Shown here in pieces: positions 1-7,473 of a stretch of 43,724 nucleotides of DNA. The position numbers were made by a program, and so were the translations under genes. Position 1 is the stretch's first letter. Every line of letters starts with the position of its first letter. This stretch comes from Acidobacteriaceae bacterium (GTDB lineage Bacteria > Acidobacteriota > Terriglobia > Terriglobales > Acidobacteriaceae). The stretch covers positions 1 to 43,724 of the forward strand of contig PLXP01000143.1 of NCBI GenBank assembly GCA_003151435.1, written 5' to 3'. Under the pieces are notes generated by a model. The model was given only the letters and a program-made list of their open reading frames with translations. It made no database searches and was not told the DNA's origin.

Positions 1-371
1 TCCACCAGGTCTTTGGCCTGCAGATAGGCGAACTGCTGCTGCTGTTGTCCCAGTTCGATGTCGAACAGGTTGTAATTGATCTGCGAGACGATCGCCTTCA
101 GCGGCACGCTCCGCTCCACGCGCGTCGGGCTTACCACCGGTGCCACGATGCTGCGTGGGTTCACAAATCCGGCCGAACCTGGATTGGGAATTGCCGTCTC
201 TTCGAAAAACCGCGACGGATGACCGGTCGCCGGAACCTGCTTGATGCGCTGCCCGAAAGGACTCGAGCGCCGGCAGATGTCGAAGATCTCGGTCTGGTAC
301 AGCGGAACCTCAACGGCGCCCGGCCCGATAAAATCCGCTGCGGCATGAATGTCTGCAAAGGTTGCGTTCAT
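1..371 (-). CDS. Major capsid protein, N-terminal part (cut by window edge)
   Basis: The reading frame starts at ATG 369-371 and stays open to base 1, giving 123 residues of an incomplete protein. A purine-rich ribosome site (GGAAAGAG) lies just upstream of the ATG. The visible part has short helical and extended segments (VEVPLYQTEIFDICRRSSPF, then a run with VAPVVSPTRVERSVPLKA), which resembles the N-arm and E-loop region of HK97-fold phage capsid proteins. Its position, last in the order terminase, portal, protease, coiled-coil protein, is exactly where a capsid gene is expected. The call rests on context plus weak sequence resemblance. It could instead be another structural protein. The C-terminal fold is outside the window. 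Confidence 0.6.
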   Translation of the reverse strand, partial: MNATFADIHAAADFIGPGAVEVPLYQTEIFDICRRSSPFGQRIKQVPATGHPSRFFEETAIPNPGSAGFVNPRSIVAPVVSPTRVERSVPLKAIVSQINYNLFDIELGQQQQQFAYLQAKDLV

Positions 372-409
372 AGGCTCTTTCCGCCCCTCCAAAGGGGCCT
401 TTCGTTGCT

Positions 410-622
410 CAGAAGAAAGCTCCTGGCTACTAGCTTCCAGCGATTGGATCTTCCAACTGAGCGGTAATTCCCGCATGTCTCCGGGAGAATTCACTCCGGG
501 CTCTTCCTGACACCCCGAAGCGATTTCCTGCCGTATGTTCTCGGCCTGCCGCAAAAAACTGCCGGCCGAGTGTCCAGAAAGCTTTTAGCTAGAAGCTAGT
601 AGCTAGAAGCTGAAAGCTGCTT
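410..622. repeat. AGCTAGAAGCT-type word repeat with distant inverted arm
   Basis: Bases 580-622 are built almost entirely from overlapping variants of AGCTAGAAGCT and AGCTGAAAGCT. Bases 427-437 (CTACTAGCTTC) are the exact reverse complement of 592-602 (GAAGCTAGTAG), so the spacer between the coiled-coil gene and the capsid gene could fold into a long-range hairpin. No gene is seen in 372-622. The role is unknown. It may be transcriptional or a mobile palindromic sequence. Confidence 0.55.
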
Positions 623-1021
623 CTAACCGATTGCACCCGCACGCAGCAGTTGGCTCTTTACCGCAATCCGCTGTTCCAGGCTCAGCCCGGCCAGTGCCGC
701 ATCCAGAGTGCGCACGTCCACAGGGCCATCGCCGATGCCGTGTTTCGCCAACATTTCTGAAGTCGCCGCAGGCACCGTTTTGCGCAGTGCATTCAATACC
801 GACGGAGTGGCAGCAGCCTTCAACTCAGCCAACTCCCGCTCGGCCATTGCCAGCTTCTCCGCCAGCTCTTCCTCACGGCGGCTCTGCTCCACCGTCGCCG
901 AAATCTTCTCGACCTCGCCGGAAAGTGCGCTCTGCCTCTCTTCCAGCCAGCTCAGCGTTCTCTCCAGCAGAGTCGTCGCAGCTTCCAGCCGCTCCGCCAC
1001 CTCTCGCTTTTCGTTTTCCAT
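623..1021 (-). CDS. Small coiled-coil phage head-region protein, scaffold-like
   Basis: This is a 132-residue protein starting at ATG 1019-1021 behind an AAGGAAGGGA ribosome site. A longer frame to 1054 has no such site. Residues 1-70 are rich in Glu, Ala, Leu, Lys and Arg and form a clear coiled coil (EKREVAERLEAATTLLERTL, then REEELAEKLAMAERELAELK). The C-terminal third is a short globular segment ending LEQRIAVKSQLLRAGAIG. It sits between the prohead protease and the capsid gene, the usual place of a scaffolding or capsid-assembly protein. I recognise no specific family. The function is inferred from position and coiled-coil character only. Confidence 0.6.
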   Translation of the reverse strand: MENEKREVAERLEAATTLLERTLSWLEERQSALSGEVEKISATVEQSRREEELAEKLAMAERELAELKAAATPSVLNALRKTVPAATSEMLAKHGIGDGPVDVRTLDAALAGLSLEQRIAVKSQLLRAGAIG

Positions 1022-1073
1022 TCGTCCCTTCCTTTGGCTTGAATTCTCAAACAAACTCCGCTAACTCGCTAAC

Positions 1074-1099
1074 AAAAAAGCCCCGCATATCGCGGAGCC
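1074..1099 (-). terminator. Rho-independent terminator after the prohead protease
   Basis: Read on the minus strand the sequence is a GGCTCCGC / GCGGGGC stem with a short ATATC-type loop followed by six T residues. It lies between the stop of the protease gene (1129) and the start of the coiled-coil gene (1021), so it would interrupt or attenuate transcription inside the head-gene cluster. Confidence 0.6.
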
Positions 1100-1128
1100 T
1101 CGTGCTAACTCGCTGACCTGCTAACTGT

Positions 1129-1629
1129 CTAACTCGCCATCCTGAAGCTGGTCGCCCTGTAAGCCGCCTTCTCCCTCAGCAGAATCGCCGCGCCTGTAAA
1201 CGTCACGCGGGTCAGCTTCCAGATCTCCGCCCGCATGTCTTCGACGCGCGCGTCAGCTAGCTCATAACTCATGCCCATCGCTTCCGGAGCCTGGGCCACG
1301 ATCTCCTCCGCCGCCTCCGGAAAATCCCGCGCATACAGATATCCGCGCACTACCAGCTTCTGCCCAATCAGATCCGCCTCCGTCAGCAGCCCGATCTTGC
1401 ACCTCGCGTCGTGCCCATCCCACCCCGGCCGATAATCCACGGCCATCCCCAGCAACGAGGGCAGCGCCTTTTCCGCAGCTTCCCGGGTCAGCATCACCCG
1501 GTGCCCCCGCGCTCCCGCCGGCGCCTTGTCGCTGGGCGCATTCACCACCGTCAACACCCCTTCGAACGCCACCCGGTTAGGATGCCCATCCACATGAGGA
1601 ATCTTTACCGCCATCGCTTCCAATCGCAT
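1129..1629 (-). CDS. Prohead (capsid maturation) protease-like protein
   Basis: A 166-residue protein starting at ATG 1627-1629 behind GGGGAGCGC. It follows the portal gene and precedes the scaffold and capsid genes, the standard position of the protease that trims the HK97-type prohead. The C-terminal half has the pattern of such proteases: GMSYELADARVEDMRAEIWK followed by a hydrophobic strand, VTFTGAAILLREKAAYRATS. The Ser of MGMSYE is a plausible nucleophile and DGH a candidate His, but I could not align the triad with certainty. The last residues and stop codon lie in the GCTAACTCGC word repeat that fills the spacer. It may be a protease-derived structural protein rather than an active enzyme. 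Confidence 0.6.
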   Translation of the reverse strand: MRLEAMAVKIPHVDGHPNRVAFEGVLTVVNAPSDKAPAGARGHRVMLTREAAEKALPSLLGMAVDYRPGWDGHDARCKIGLLTEADLIGQKLVVRGYLYARDFPEAAEEIVAQAPEAMGMSYELADARVEDMRAEIWKLTRVTFTGAAILLREKAAYRATSFRMAS

Positions 1630-1650
1630 GCGCTCCCCGCCCTCTTTTGA

Positions 1651-1722
1651 CCGCTGACTCGCTGACTTGCTAACTCGCTAACTTGCTGACTCGTTACTTG
1701 CTAACTCGCTGACTTGCTGAAT
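1651..1722. repeat. GCTAACTCGCTGACTT word repeat
   Basis: About 72 bases made of alternating 8-base words GCTAACTC, GCTGACTT, GCTAACTT and GCTGACTC. A shorter stretch with the same words is at 1100-1135. The repeat spans the 3' end of the portal gene, so it encodes the last residues (ELASNESAS) and the TAG stop. The unit is too short for a CRISPR array and there are no unique spacers. Confidence 0.65.
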
Positions 1723-2967
1723 CGGAAGCTCTGCTCCATCCCGCAGCAGCGGCCCCAGCCCCCGCATGGCACGCACCTCGTTCACGGTCAAAACGCCGGC
1801 TTTCAGCAGTTGCACCTGTACCGCCAGTTCCGTCTCCTCGTCCCGTGCATTCAGGTCGTTGAAGACGAATTCAAACTCGCGCCAGCCAATGCACTTTCCG
1901 AAGAGGTCCCTGGTCAGATGTCCAGCCAGCAGTTGCGCCAAAGGCAAAATCGCCCCGCGAAACGCCTCGTCCGCCAGCTCGCCGGCCGTCGACCGGTTGA
2001 CGTCGCCTTCGATCCCCAGCAGCAGCGGCGGGAGCCCGAAAGCGTTCGCCACCATCCGAATCAAAAACTCCTGCCAGGCCAGCCGCAAGTCCGCATCCGT
2101 GCCTTGCGCAAACCGCAACACCTCCGGCTTCTGCTCCGTCGACAGCAGTGGCACGCGCCCCGTTCCCTCGATCTCATCCTGCCACCAGCGAATCAGCCGG
2201 TCATGCTGCGTTGGGGTCGCCTCATTCAGCCACAGCGCATATTGCGCCACTGAATTCGCAGCCAGCTTCCCCGCAAACCGATGCGCGCACAGGAACTGGT
2301 TCACCGTTTCGAACGCCACCTCCAGTGGCCCCAGCCCGAAGGGCGTAAAGCTGCGCGGATTCATCCGGATGTACATCAACTGGTCGTCGCGCAAATCCAC
2401 GGCGCTCGACTCCAGTTGGCCCGCCAGCGCCTGCGCATAACGCGGCGTGTCTCCCTGTCCGTCCCACCGGCCATTGATCCGGATCGACGCACCATCCACC
2501 GCCCACAACATCGCCGGCCGTTCCGCATCGCCGGTGGGCTCCATCTCGATTGCCCCGTACCCCCCGGTCAATGCGTCCTCGATCACCTGCTCAATCAAGG
2601 TTCGAAAGCTGTCCACCGCGTTCGGCTCTTCCAGCATCCGCCGCAGTGCGCGCAGCTTGCGCTCCGCATACGCCACGTCCCCTGGCCGGACTCCGCGACG
2701 CACCCGTATCTGCCAGTCCATGGCCGCAATGCGGTCCTTGATCACATTGATCGCCCTTCGCACCACCGGCGTCTCCGCAAACCGCCGCAGATTCACCGGA
2801 GTCGGCTTGGGCAGCAGCCGCCCCGGAAACTGCACCGGGCTCAGAACCGCAGGCATGGCCAGGGTCTTGCGCTCAGCTTCCGCCGCACTTGCGGCAACAT
2901 CGGCTTGCCGCCCCGAGCCCCCGGTCGCTTGCCGCCAGATCTCACGCAACTGCTCTCCCACCTTCAC
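1678..2967 (-). CDS. Phage portal protein, HK97 family
   Basis: The product forms the dodecameric DNA gateway at one capsid vertex and docks the terminase. The chosen start is GTG 2965-2967, five bases after GAAGGAAGG, giving 429 residues. An in-frame GTG at 3009 would add 14 residues but has no good ribosome site. Residues around 70-110 (FAETPVVRRAINVIKDRIAA) and the later stretch LRLAWQEFLIRMVANAFGLP with VNRSTAGELADEAFRG are characteristic of the portal family, in which the protein is read as a chain of helices ending in a crown-proximal region. Length fits the family (about 380-450). It lies between the DUF3037 gene and the protease gene. The extreme C-terminus is encoded by a word repeat, which suggests a recently altered end. 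Confidence 0.88.
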   Translation of the reverse strand: MKVGEQLREIWRQATGGSGRQADVAASAAEAERKTLAMPAVLSPVQFPGRLLPKPTPVNLRRFAETPVVRRAINVIKDRIAAMDWQIRVRRGVRPGDVAYAERKLRALRRMLEEPNAVDSFRTLIEQVIEDALTGGYGAIEMEPTGDAERPAMLWAVDGASIRINGRWDGQGDTPRYAQALAGQLESSAVDLRDDQLMYIRMNPRSFTPFGLGPLEVAFETVNQFLCAHRFAGKLAANSVAQYALWLNEATPTQHDRLIRWWQDEIEGTGRVPLLSTEQKPEVLRFAQGTDADLRLAWQEFLIRMVANAFGLPPLLLGIEGDVNRSTAGELADEAFRGAILPLAQLLAGHLTRDLFGKCIGWREFEFVFNDLNARDEETELAVQVQLLKAGVLTVNEVRAMRGLGPLLRDGAELPIQQVSELASNESAS

Positions 2968-3036
2968 GCGCACCTTCCTTCTTCGCCACCCCAAAAAACA
3001 AAAAGGCACAACCCGCGAAGGGCCATGCCTTGAATG

Positions 3037-3199
3037 CAGTGATCAGTTGTCAGTTCTCAGTTGTCAGTAATCGCTGAGGACAAAGCGTATTTCAATATTT
3101 AACCGCTCTTAACTCCCGCAAAGTTCGAAAACACTGAGCTTCCAGATAGGTAAACTGACAACCGATCACTGAGAACTGACAACTGAGAACTGAGAACTG
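3037..3199. repeat. CAGTTGTCAGTTCTCAGT inverted word repeat
   Basis: Bases 3044-3061 (CAGTTGTCAGTTCTCAGT) and 3168-3185 are perfect 18-base reverse complements. Both are embedded in longer runs of the same CAGTTCT/CAGTTGT words and separated by about 106 bases. The element fills the spacer between the DUF3037 gene and the portal gene. It would form a long-range hairpin in the transcript. Confidence 0.75.
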
Positions 3200-3203
3200 T
3201 TTC

Positions 3204-4082
3204 TCAAACTCTCAGTTCCCGCCGCGCCGTCTCCGCCACCCGGCCCATGTCCGACGTCGTCAGCACCCGAATCTGGTGCTCCTCCATCGTCTCCACGCCA
3301 AACCGATACATCTCCAGCCGTTCCGGCTCGTCGTCCGTCGCGCCTACCTTGGCCGCCGGCTCAATCACCGCGGTCAGCTCCAGTTGCGCCTTCTCCACCC
3401 GTTCCACACCGGCCCTCAGTCCCGCCGCCGAAAACGCCAGCACCTTGGCCATCTCCACACCAGGCTCCAGGCTCACCGCGTGAAACATGCGGATCAACGG
3501 GGCCCCCGCGGACGGGTCCCTGTCCGTGGGGTGGCTCACGCCATTGGGCCGATATCCCACATCGATCCGCAGCGGATCGCCCGCCCGCGTGTAATCCGAC
3601 GCCGCAATATGCTTGCGCAACAAGTCCCACACGCCGGCCCGTTCAAACTCGCCCCGCATCGTCGCCTGGATCGCCGCCCTGCCCCTCAGCCGCGGCACAC
3701 GTTCCCGCGGCGGCGGCTCCACATACAGCCGCATCAGCTCTTCCATTCCCGCCGGAAGACTCTCCGCCAGGTACGCCTTGGGCGCGGTAATCTGCACGCT
3801 CAGCGAAAGCGATTCGTCCAGCAGCCGCATCAGCTTTCCTTCCGGCTCTTCCTGGAACCGCTTCCGCAACTCGCTCTCCATGCCTTCCAGCAGCGCGGTA
3901 TCGGCCTCCGGATCGAGGCAGCGCACCCGCCGCCAGTCGCGCGTAAAGCGCACTTCGGCCGGCGCGTGGCTGCCCTGCTCCCGCAGGATCACCCCGATAT
4001 GCACATACTCGTTCCGCACCGCGTCCGGCACATACCGGAGCAGTTGGAATTCACACGTCCGCCGCCCGTCTCCACCGCTCAT
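3204..4082 (-). CDS. DUF3037 domain protein, partner of the HipA-like kinase
   Basis: A 292-residue protein starting at ATG 4080-4082. Residues 10-45 (FQLLRYVPDAVRNEYVHIGV) match the start of the DUF3037 family, whose members are of unknown function and commonly neighbour HipA-like kinase genes. The remaining ~240 residues are longer than the usual DUF3037 core and carry a distinct second half that ends in the frame before the portal. It begins 13 bases after the stop of the upstream kinase gene, so the two are co-transcribed. I infer that it is a cofactor, substrate or antidote of the kinase. No catalytic motif is visible. No phage structural role is known for the family, which makes its place in a head module notable. 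Confidence 0.75.
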   Translation of the reverse strand: MSGGDGRRTCEFQLLRYVPDAVRNEYVHIGVILREQGSHAPAEVRFTRDWRRVRCLDPEADTALLEGMESELRKRFQEEPEGKLMRLLDESLSLSVQITAPKAYLAESLPAGMEELMRLYVEPPPRERVPRLRGRAAIQATMRGEFERAGVWDLLRKHIAASDYTRAGDPLRIDVGYRPNGVSHPTDRDPSAGAPLIRMFHAVSLEPGVEMAKVLAFSAAGLRAGVERVEKAQLELTAVIEPAAKVGATDDEPERLEMYRFGVETMEEHQIRVLTTSDMGRVAETARRELRV

Positions 4083-4095
4083 GCCAGGCGCCCCA

Positions 4096-4965
4096 CTAGT
4101 TCACTCTTCCCACGATGCTAGACCCCCATCTTGCATCCTTCCAGCCACTCTCCACATTTTTTCCTTCCTCTCCCCATTTCGGAAACGGCTCCCGGTCCGA
4201 CCTCCCGAATCCCTCAATCAGCTCCCGAATCCGGCTCCGCCGCGCCAGCAGCTTCTCCACCAGCGCTTCCATCTCCGACAGGTCGCCGCCGTACCACTCC
4301 GGCGGAACCTCGTTCGCCGCGGCCCACACCGTGTCTTCCGCCATCGTCTCCAGCCGCGTCAGCCAGGGCTCAAACGACTCCCACCCCGTAATCCCGCGAT
4401 ACACATCGTTGCGGTAGTAGACCCCCCGCAGCGGATTGTCTTCAAAGGTCCAATCCCCCGCATGAAAGCAGTATCCATAGTCGATGAACACCGCCCGATA
4501 CCGCCGCTCCCGCTGCTTCCGCGCAAACACCGCCTGCCGACCGTTCGCGTTCCCGGTCCACTTGTCCAGCGCCAGGATGCCGGCAAACTCATCCAGGTTC
4601 TTCACTTCGGAAAGCTGTTCCTCCGGCAGGTAATCCACCACCTGGCCCGGCATCAGCCCGCCCACGAACCGCGATCCGAACTGCAGCCCCGCCTGGCATC
4701 GCACCCGCGTCCTGCCCATGTCGATCTCGAGCTCCGGCGTATTCTCCACCAGCCAGCTCGTCACCTCCACCAGCTCGGCTTCCGGCGCCGTCAGCCCTGC
4801 CGCGGCAGCCAATCGCGATGCCAGCAGTTCGTTCGCCAACACCCGCATATGCTGCGGATTGTTCTGGAACTTTACGACGTAAATGTGGCCGTCCGCGCCC
4901 AGCATCAACTGGCCCTGCGCACCACCCCGCATCCGCCGGATATGCTGCACCGCCAGAACCGCCAA
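4096..4965 (-). CDS. HipA-like serine/threonine kinase (HipA_2 type)
   Basis: A 289-residue protein of the short HipA-like kinase family. N-terminal RGGAQG and VVKF (Lys 32) correspond to the nucleotide-binding loop and lysine. LDKWTGNANGRQ (Asp 134, Asn 139) is the catalytic loop. FIDYGYCFHAG (Asp 162) is the metal-binding DFG-like motif. The segment LRGVYYRNDVYRGITGWESF is strongly conserved in this family. The start is TTG 4965 behind GGCGGGAGC. GTG 4950 is an alternative. Full-length HipA phosphorylates glutamyl-tRNA synthetase, but the short family has no established target. It sits between terminase and portal with a DUF3037 gene directly behind it, as a two-gene cargo insert, probably with a defence or growth-control role (inference). 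Confidence 0.82.
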   Translation of the reverse strand: MAVLAVQHIRRMRGGAQGQLMLGADGHIYVVKFQNNPQHMRVLANELLASRLAAAAGLTAPEAELVEVTSWLVENTPELEIDMGRTRVRCQAGLQFGSRFVGGLMPGQVVDYLPEEQLSEVKNLDEFAGILALDKWTGNANGRQAVFARKQRERRYRAVFIDYGYCFHAGDWTFEDNPLRGVYYRNDVYRGITGWESFEPWLTRLETMAEDTVWAAANEVPPEWYGGDLSEMEALVEKLLARRSRIRELIEGFGRSDREPFPKWGEEGKNVESGWKDARWGSSIVGRVN

Positions 4966-5040
4966 GCCCGCTCCCGCCTTTTCCTGATCCTTAATCGAAT
5001 TCTATCCGCATCCGCAGTAATTCTCTGCAAATGGATAAAA

Positions 5041-5172
5041 ACAGCCTTCAGCCTTCAGCCGTCAGCTTCTCGGCTCTTTCCGTCGCAAGTCACCGCGCAC
5101 CTGCCGAAGCAGAGCCTCAAAGCTTTTAGCTTTTTGGCTGACGGCTGATGGCTTTTGGCTTAAAGTTCGAAG
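5041..5172. repeat. CAGCCTTCAGCC / AGCTTTTAGCTT word repeat with inverted arms
   Basis: The spacer between terminase and the HipA-like gene has a 12-base perfect inverted repeat, TCAGCCGTCAGC at 5055-5066 and its complement at 5137-5148, separated by 70 bases. Around it are tandem variants of CAGCCTT and AGCTTTT. It resembles the other word repeats in this locus in design but uses a different word. Confidence 0.65.
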
Positions 5173-6741
5173 CTAGAAGCTGCTTTTCAGCATCTCCGCC
5201 CGCGCCGCCAGCCCAATCGCCATCGCCATCACCCGATCGTCATGCGTCCCCGACCGCGCTCCCGTACTTCCGTTCGCCAGGCGCACAAAACTCCTGCACT
5301 CCCCCAGCAGCCGCCGGCTCATAAACCGTTCCGGCTGCTCCACCAGCCCCGCATCCAAACGGGACAACACCGCCGGCCGGCTGATCGAAGTCGTCAGCCA
5401 CCCCGCCTGCCCCGCTTGCCGATAGATGCGCTTATACCCGCACACCGTCTCCGCCAAAGCCAGCACGCCGCTGCCGTGGTTGTTTCTCTCCACCACCAGC
5501 CACGCCTGGTTGTATTCCTTCGCCAGGTCCGTAATCACCTTCGCCAGTTCCAGTCCGCCCACATGCCCCGCAAACTCCGCGCACTGCAACCCCGTCTCCA
5601 GTTCCAGCACCTCGGCCGCCGAGTAGTCCCCTTCGCTCCCGCCGCCCGCCGGATCCACCGCCACCACATACTCCTTGCCCTTCAACGGCGGAAGCCAAAC
5701 CTCCAGCTCTCCATTCCGTCGCCGCTCAATCGGCTCCGGCGCATCGTTCAACCGCGCCTCCACCGCCGCCAGCTCAAACACCGAATCTCCGCTGGCCCTG
5801 AAGCAGCTCTCCTCGTCTTCGGCATACTCCTGCCGCGCCAACCCGCGAAAATTCGCCCGAATCTCCCGCCGAAATCCGATCTGCTCCCGATCCAGCCCCT
5901 GCCGCGCCACCAGTTCGCGCTCTTCCTCGCTCAGGCTTGCCTCGTCCACCGCCGCCGTCCGATAGCGCCGCTCCATCCACCACGGAAAGAAGTGCCGCAC
6001 CATCCCCGTCTCGCCGGCCTTCTGCCACTCGTCATAGAAGCATCCGCCCACCCCGTCCGGCGTCGACTCCAGAATCAGCTCCGCCCCTGGCGCCATCGCC
6101 GCCCGCAATCCAGCCAATGTCTCCGCTGGATCGCCCGGCCACCGCGCCAGTTCCGAGCAGTGCAGGTTCTGCACCGTCAGCCCTCGCCCCGCATTCCGCT
6201 CCCCCGCCGAAACCACCCGGTACTGCGCATCCATCTCCGGAAACACAATCTGCCGCGCATTCGCCCGCGAAGTCCGCAATGGCCCCTCGCGCAGTTCCTC
6301 CGGCAGCCAGTCCAGAAAACGATGCACGATCCTGAAGATCTCCTCTGCAGCCTCCTGCGTATGCGCCACCTCCAGCGTCAGCGTTCCAGGCTGGGTAATG
6401 GTCTTCAGAAAAAAACGCGCCGCTGCCCACGTCGTCAATCCCAGTTGCCGCGCCTTCAGCACAATGTTGCGCTGGCCCCGCCGCCGCTCAAACGCCCGTT
6501 GCACGGCATTCGCCCCGAGAGGCGCCGTCAGCCCCTCCCGCGTCCTCACCCGCAGCAGCGCCTCCGCCAGCGCCATCCCCACCGTTTGACCTCGCAGCGT
6601 CTCCGGACGACTGTCCAGAATCCGCCCAAAGCGCTCCAGTTCCTCCCTGTCCATGTCCTCCCAGGACACACACAGTTCCTGCGCCTCAATCACTCCCGCA
6701 CGTTCCGCTCCTGCCACGCCCCCCCCGATCCCATCCCCCAT
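5173..6741 (-). CDS. Phage terminase large subunit (packaging ATPase/nuclease)
   Basis: The product cuts concatemeric phage DNA and pumps it through the portal. Start chosen at ATG 6739-6741, giving 522 residues, the usual length. An open frame continues upstream to 6957 without conserved content. The ATPase domain has a variant Walker A (KARQLGLTT, residues 96-104), Walker B ending in Glu 197 (VQNLHCSELARW) and a coupling motif LILESTPDG (222-230). The C-terminal RNase H-like nuclease has VVAVDPAGG (Asp 363), WLVVERNNHGSG (Glu 419) and THDDRVMAMAIG (Asp 501/502). All key acidic residues are present, so it is probably intact. It is followed by the HipA-like/DUF3037 insert rather than directly by the portal gene. 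The ribosome site at the chosen start is weak. Confidence 0.9.
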   Translation of the reverse strand: MGDGIGGGVAGAERAGVIEAQELCVSWEDMDREELERFGRILDSRPETLRGQTVGMALAEALLRVRTREGLTAPLGANAVQRAFERRRGQRNIVLKARQLGLTTWAAARFFLKTITQPGTLTLEVAHTQEAAEEIFRIVHRFLDWLPEELREGPLRTSRANARQIVFPEMDAQYRVVSAGERNAGRGLTVQNLHCSELARWPGDPAETLAGLRAAMAPGAELILESTPDGVGGCFYDEWQKAGETGMVRHFFPWWMERRYRTAAVDEASLSEEERELVARQGLDREQIGFRREIRANFRGLARQEYAEDEESCFRASGDSVFELAAVEARLNDAPEPIERRRNGELEVWLPPLKGKEYVVAVDPAGGGSEGDYSAAEVLELETGLQCAEFAGHVGGLELAKVITDLAKEYNQAWLVVERNNHGSGVLALAETVCGYKRIYRQAGQAGWLTTSISRPAVLSRLDAGLVEQPERFMSRRLLGECRSFVRLANGSTGARSGTHDDRVMAMAIGLAARAEMLKSSF

Positions 6742-7473
6742 CGCCACTCGATAAATTGGCTTCAAGTTGCGTGACCTCGGCCGCATCCCTGGGTCGTGGA
6801 GACATCGTTCGCCCGCCCGTCCGAACACGAGCGTTGCCAGCCTAAGACTCCAGTTGCAGATGGCGGTTGCGGAGGGAGCAGGGGGTTTTAACCCCCTGAA
6901 AACAGGCCAAATCTCGGGGCCTTTAGGCCCGGATCGAAGCCTTCGGAGCAAATACAACTGTAGTACTAAGACAGCTAGACAGCAGTTCGTCTCAGCGCAA
7001 CCTCAACTGACTTGGCTCGATCAGAATGCTCCGGTGAGGTTCGCCGGCCTGTCCGGCACGCGCACGCCGTACCTTCTCCCGAGTTGGGGTCTTGCCGCAT
7101 ATCCTCGTGCCGATAGCGACACGAATGGTGTCCGCCATACACATGATCATTTAACCGCTTTGAAAGGGCACGGCTTCACAAGCTGCGGAAAAACCAAATC
7201 CGGAGGGAGGCGGGGGTTTCAACCCCCGCCTAAAGCCAAAAGAATCCATGCGGGCTTTGGCCCCGGAGGAATGTTTTTCGCCGATTGAACGCGAAAAAAG
7301 GCCGTTTTCCGCAGCCTGTTCAGCCGTCCCGCAAGTCGAGAAAATCACTGCGGGCTTTTCAGGCTTGCGCCTGATGGAACTGTGTAGAAGGAGAACTCGG
7401 CAATCGTTGCCGTTTGTCCTGTCAGATTGACATTCGCCATCACGCAGGCACCGCTGTGCCATCAACCACGTTG
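6742..7473. other. 732-base gap with GC-rich palindromes, no gene seen
   Basis: No convincing coding region. Bases 6890-6940 contain hairpin-forming runs (GGGGGTTTTAACCCCC, GGGGCCTTTAGGCCC) that look like a diverged relative of the element at 7177-7322. A 5-base-stem palindrome GGCACCGCTGTGCC at 7447-7460 follows the stop of the fibre gene on the minus strand. Confidence 0.5.
7177..7322. repeat. Palindromic element, family B, copy 1
   Basis: About 146 bases closely similar to 40737-40884. Both share the blocks GCTGCGGAAAAACCAAATCC, GGAGGGAGGCGGGGGTTT, AAAGCCAAAAGAA, GCGGGCTTT, CCCCGGAGGAATG, TCGCCGATTGAACGCGAAA and TTTTCCGCAGCCTGT. The terminal inverted repeat is imperfect here (CACAAGCTGCGGAAAA against TTTTCCGCAGCCTGTT). 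It contains no gene and looks like a non-autonomous mobile palindrome. Confidence 0.75.

Noticed and set aside
1651..1722. Possible CRISPR array from evenly repeated words
   Set aside because: The repeat unit is about 8 bases, the copies run into each other without spacers, and no cas gene is near.
3613..6774. Plus-strand open frames of about 510 codons each opposite the HipA-like, DUF3037 and terminase genes
   Set aside because: Arg/Pro/His/Ser-rich translations without domains. The minus-strand genes are supported by motifs and ribosome sites.
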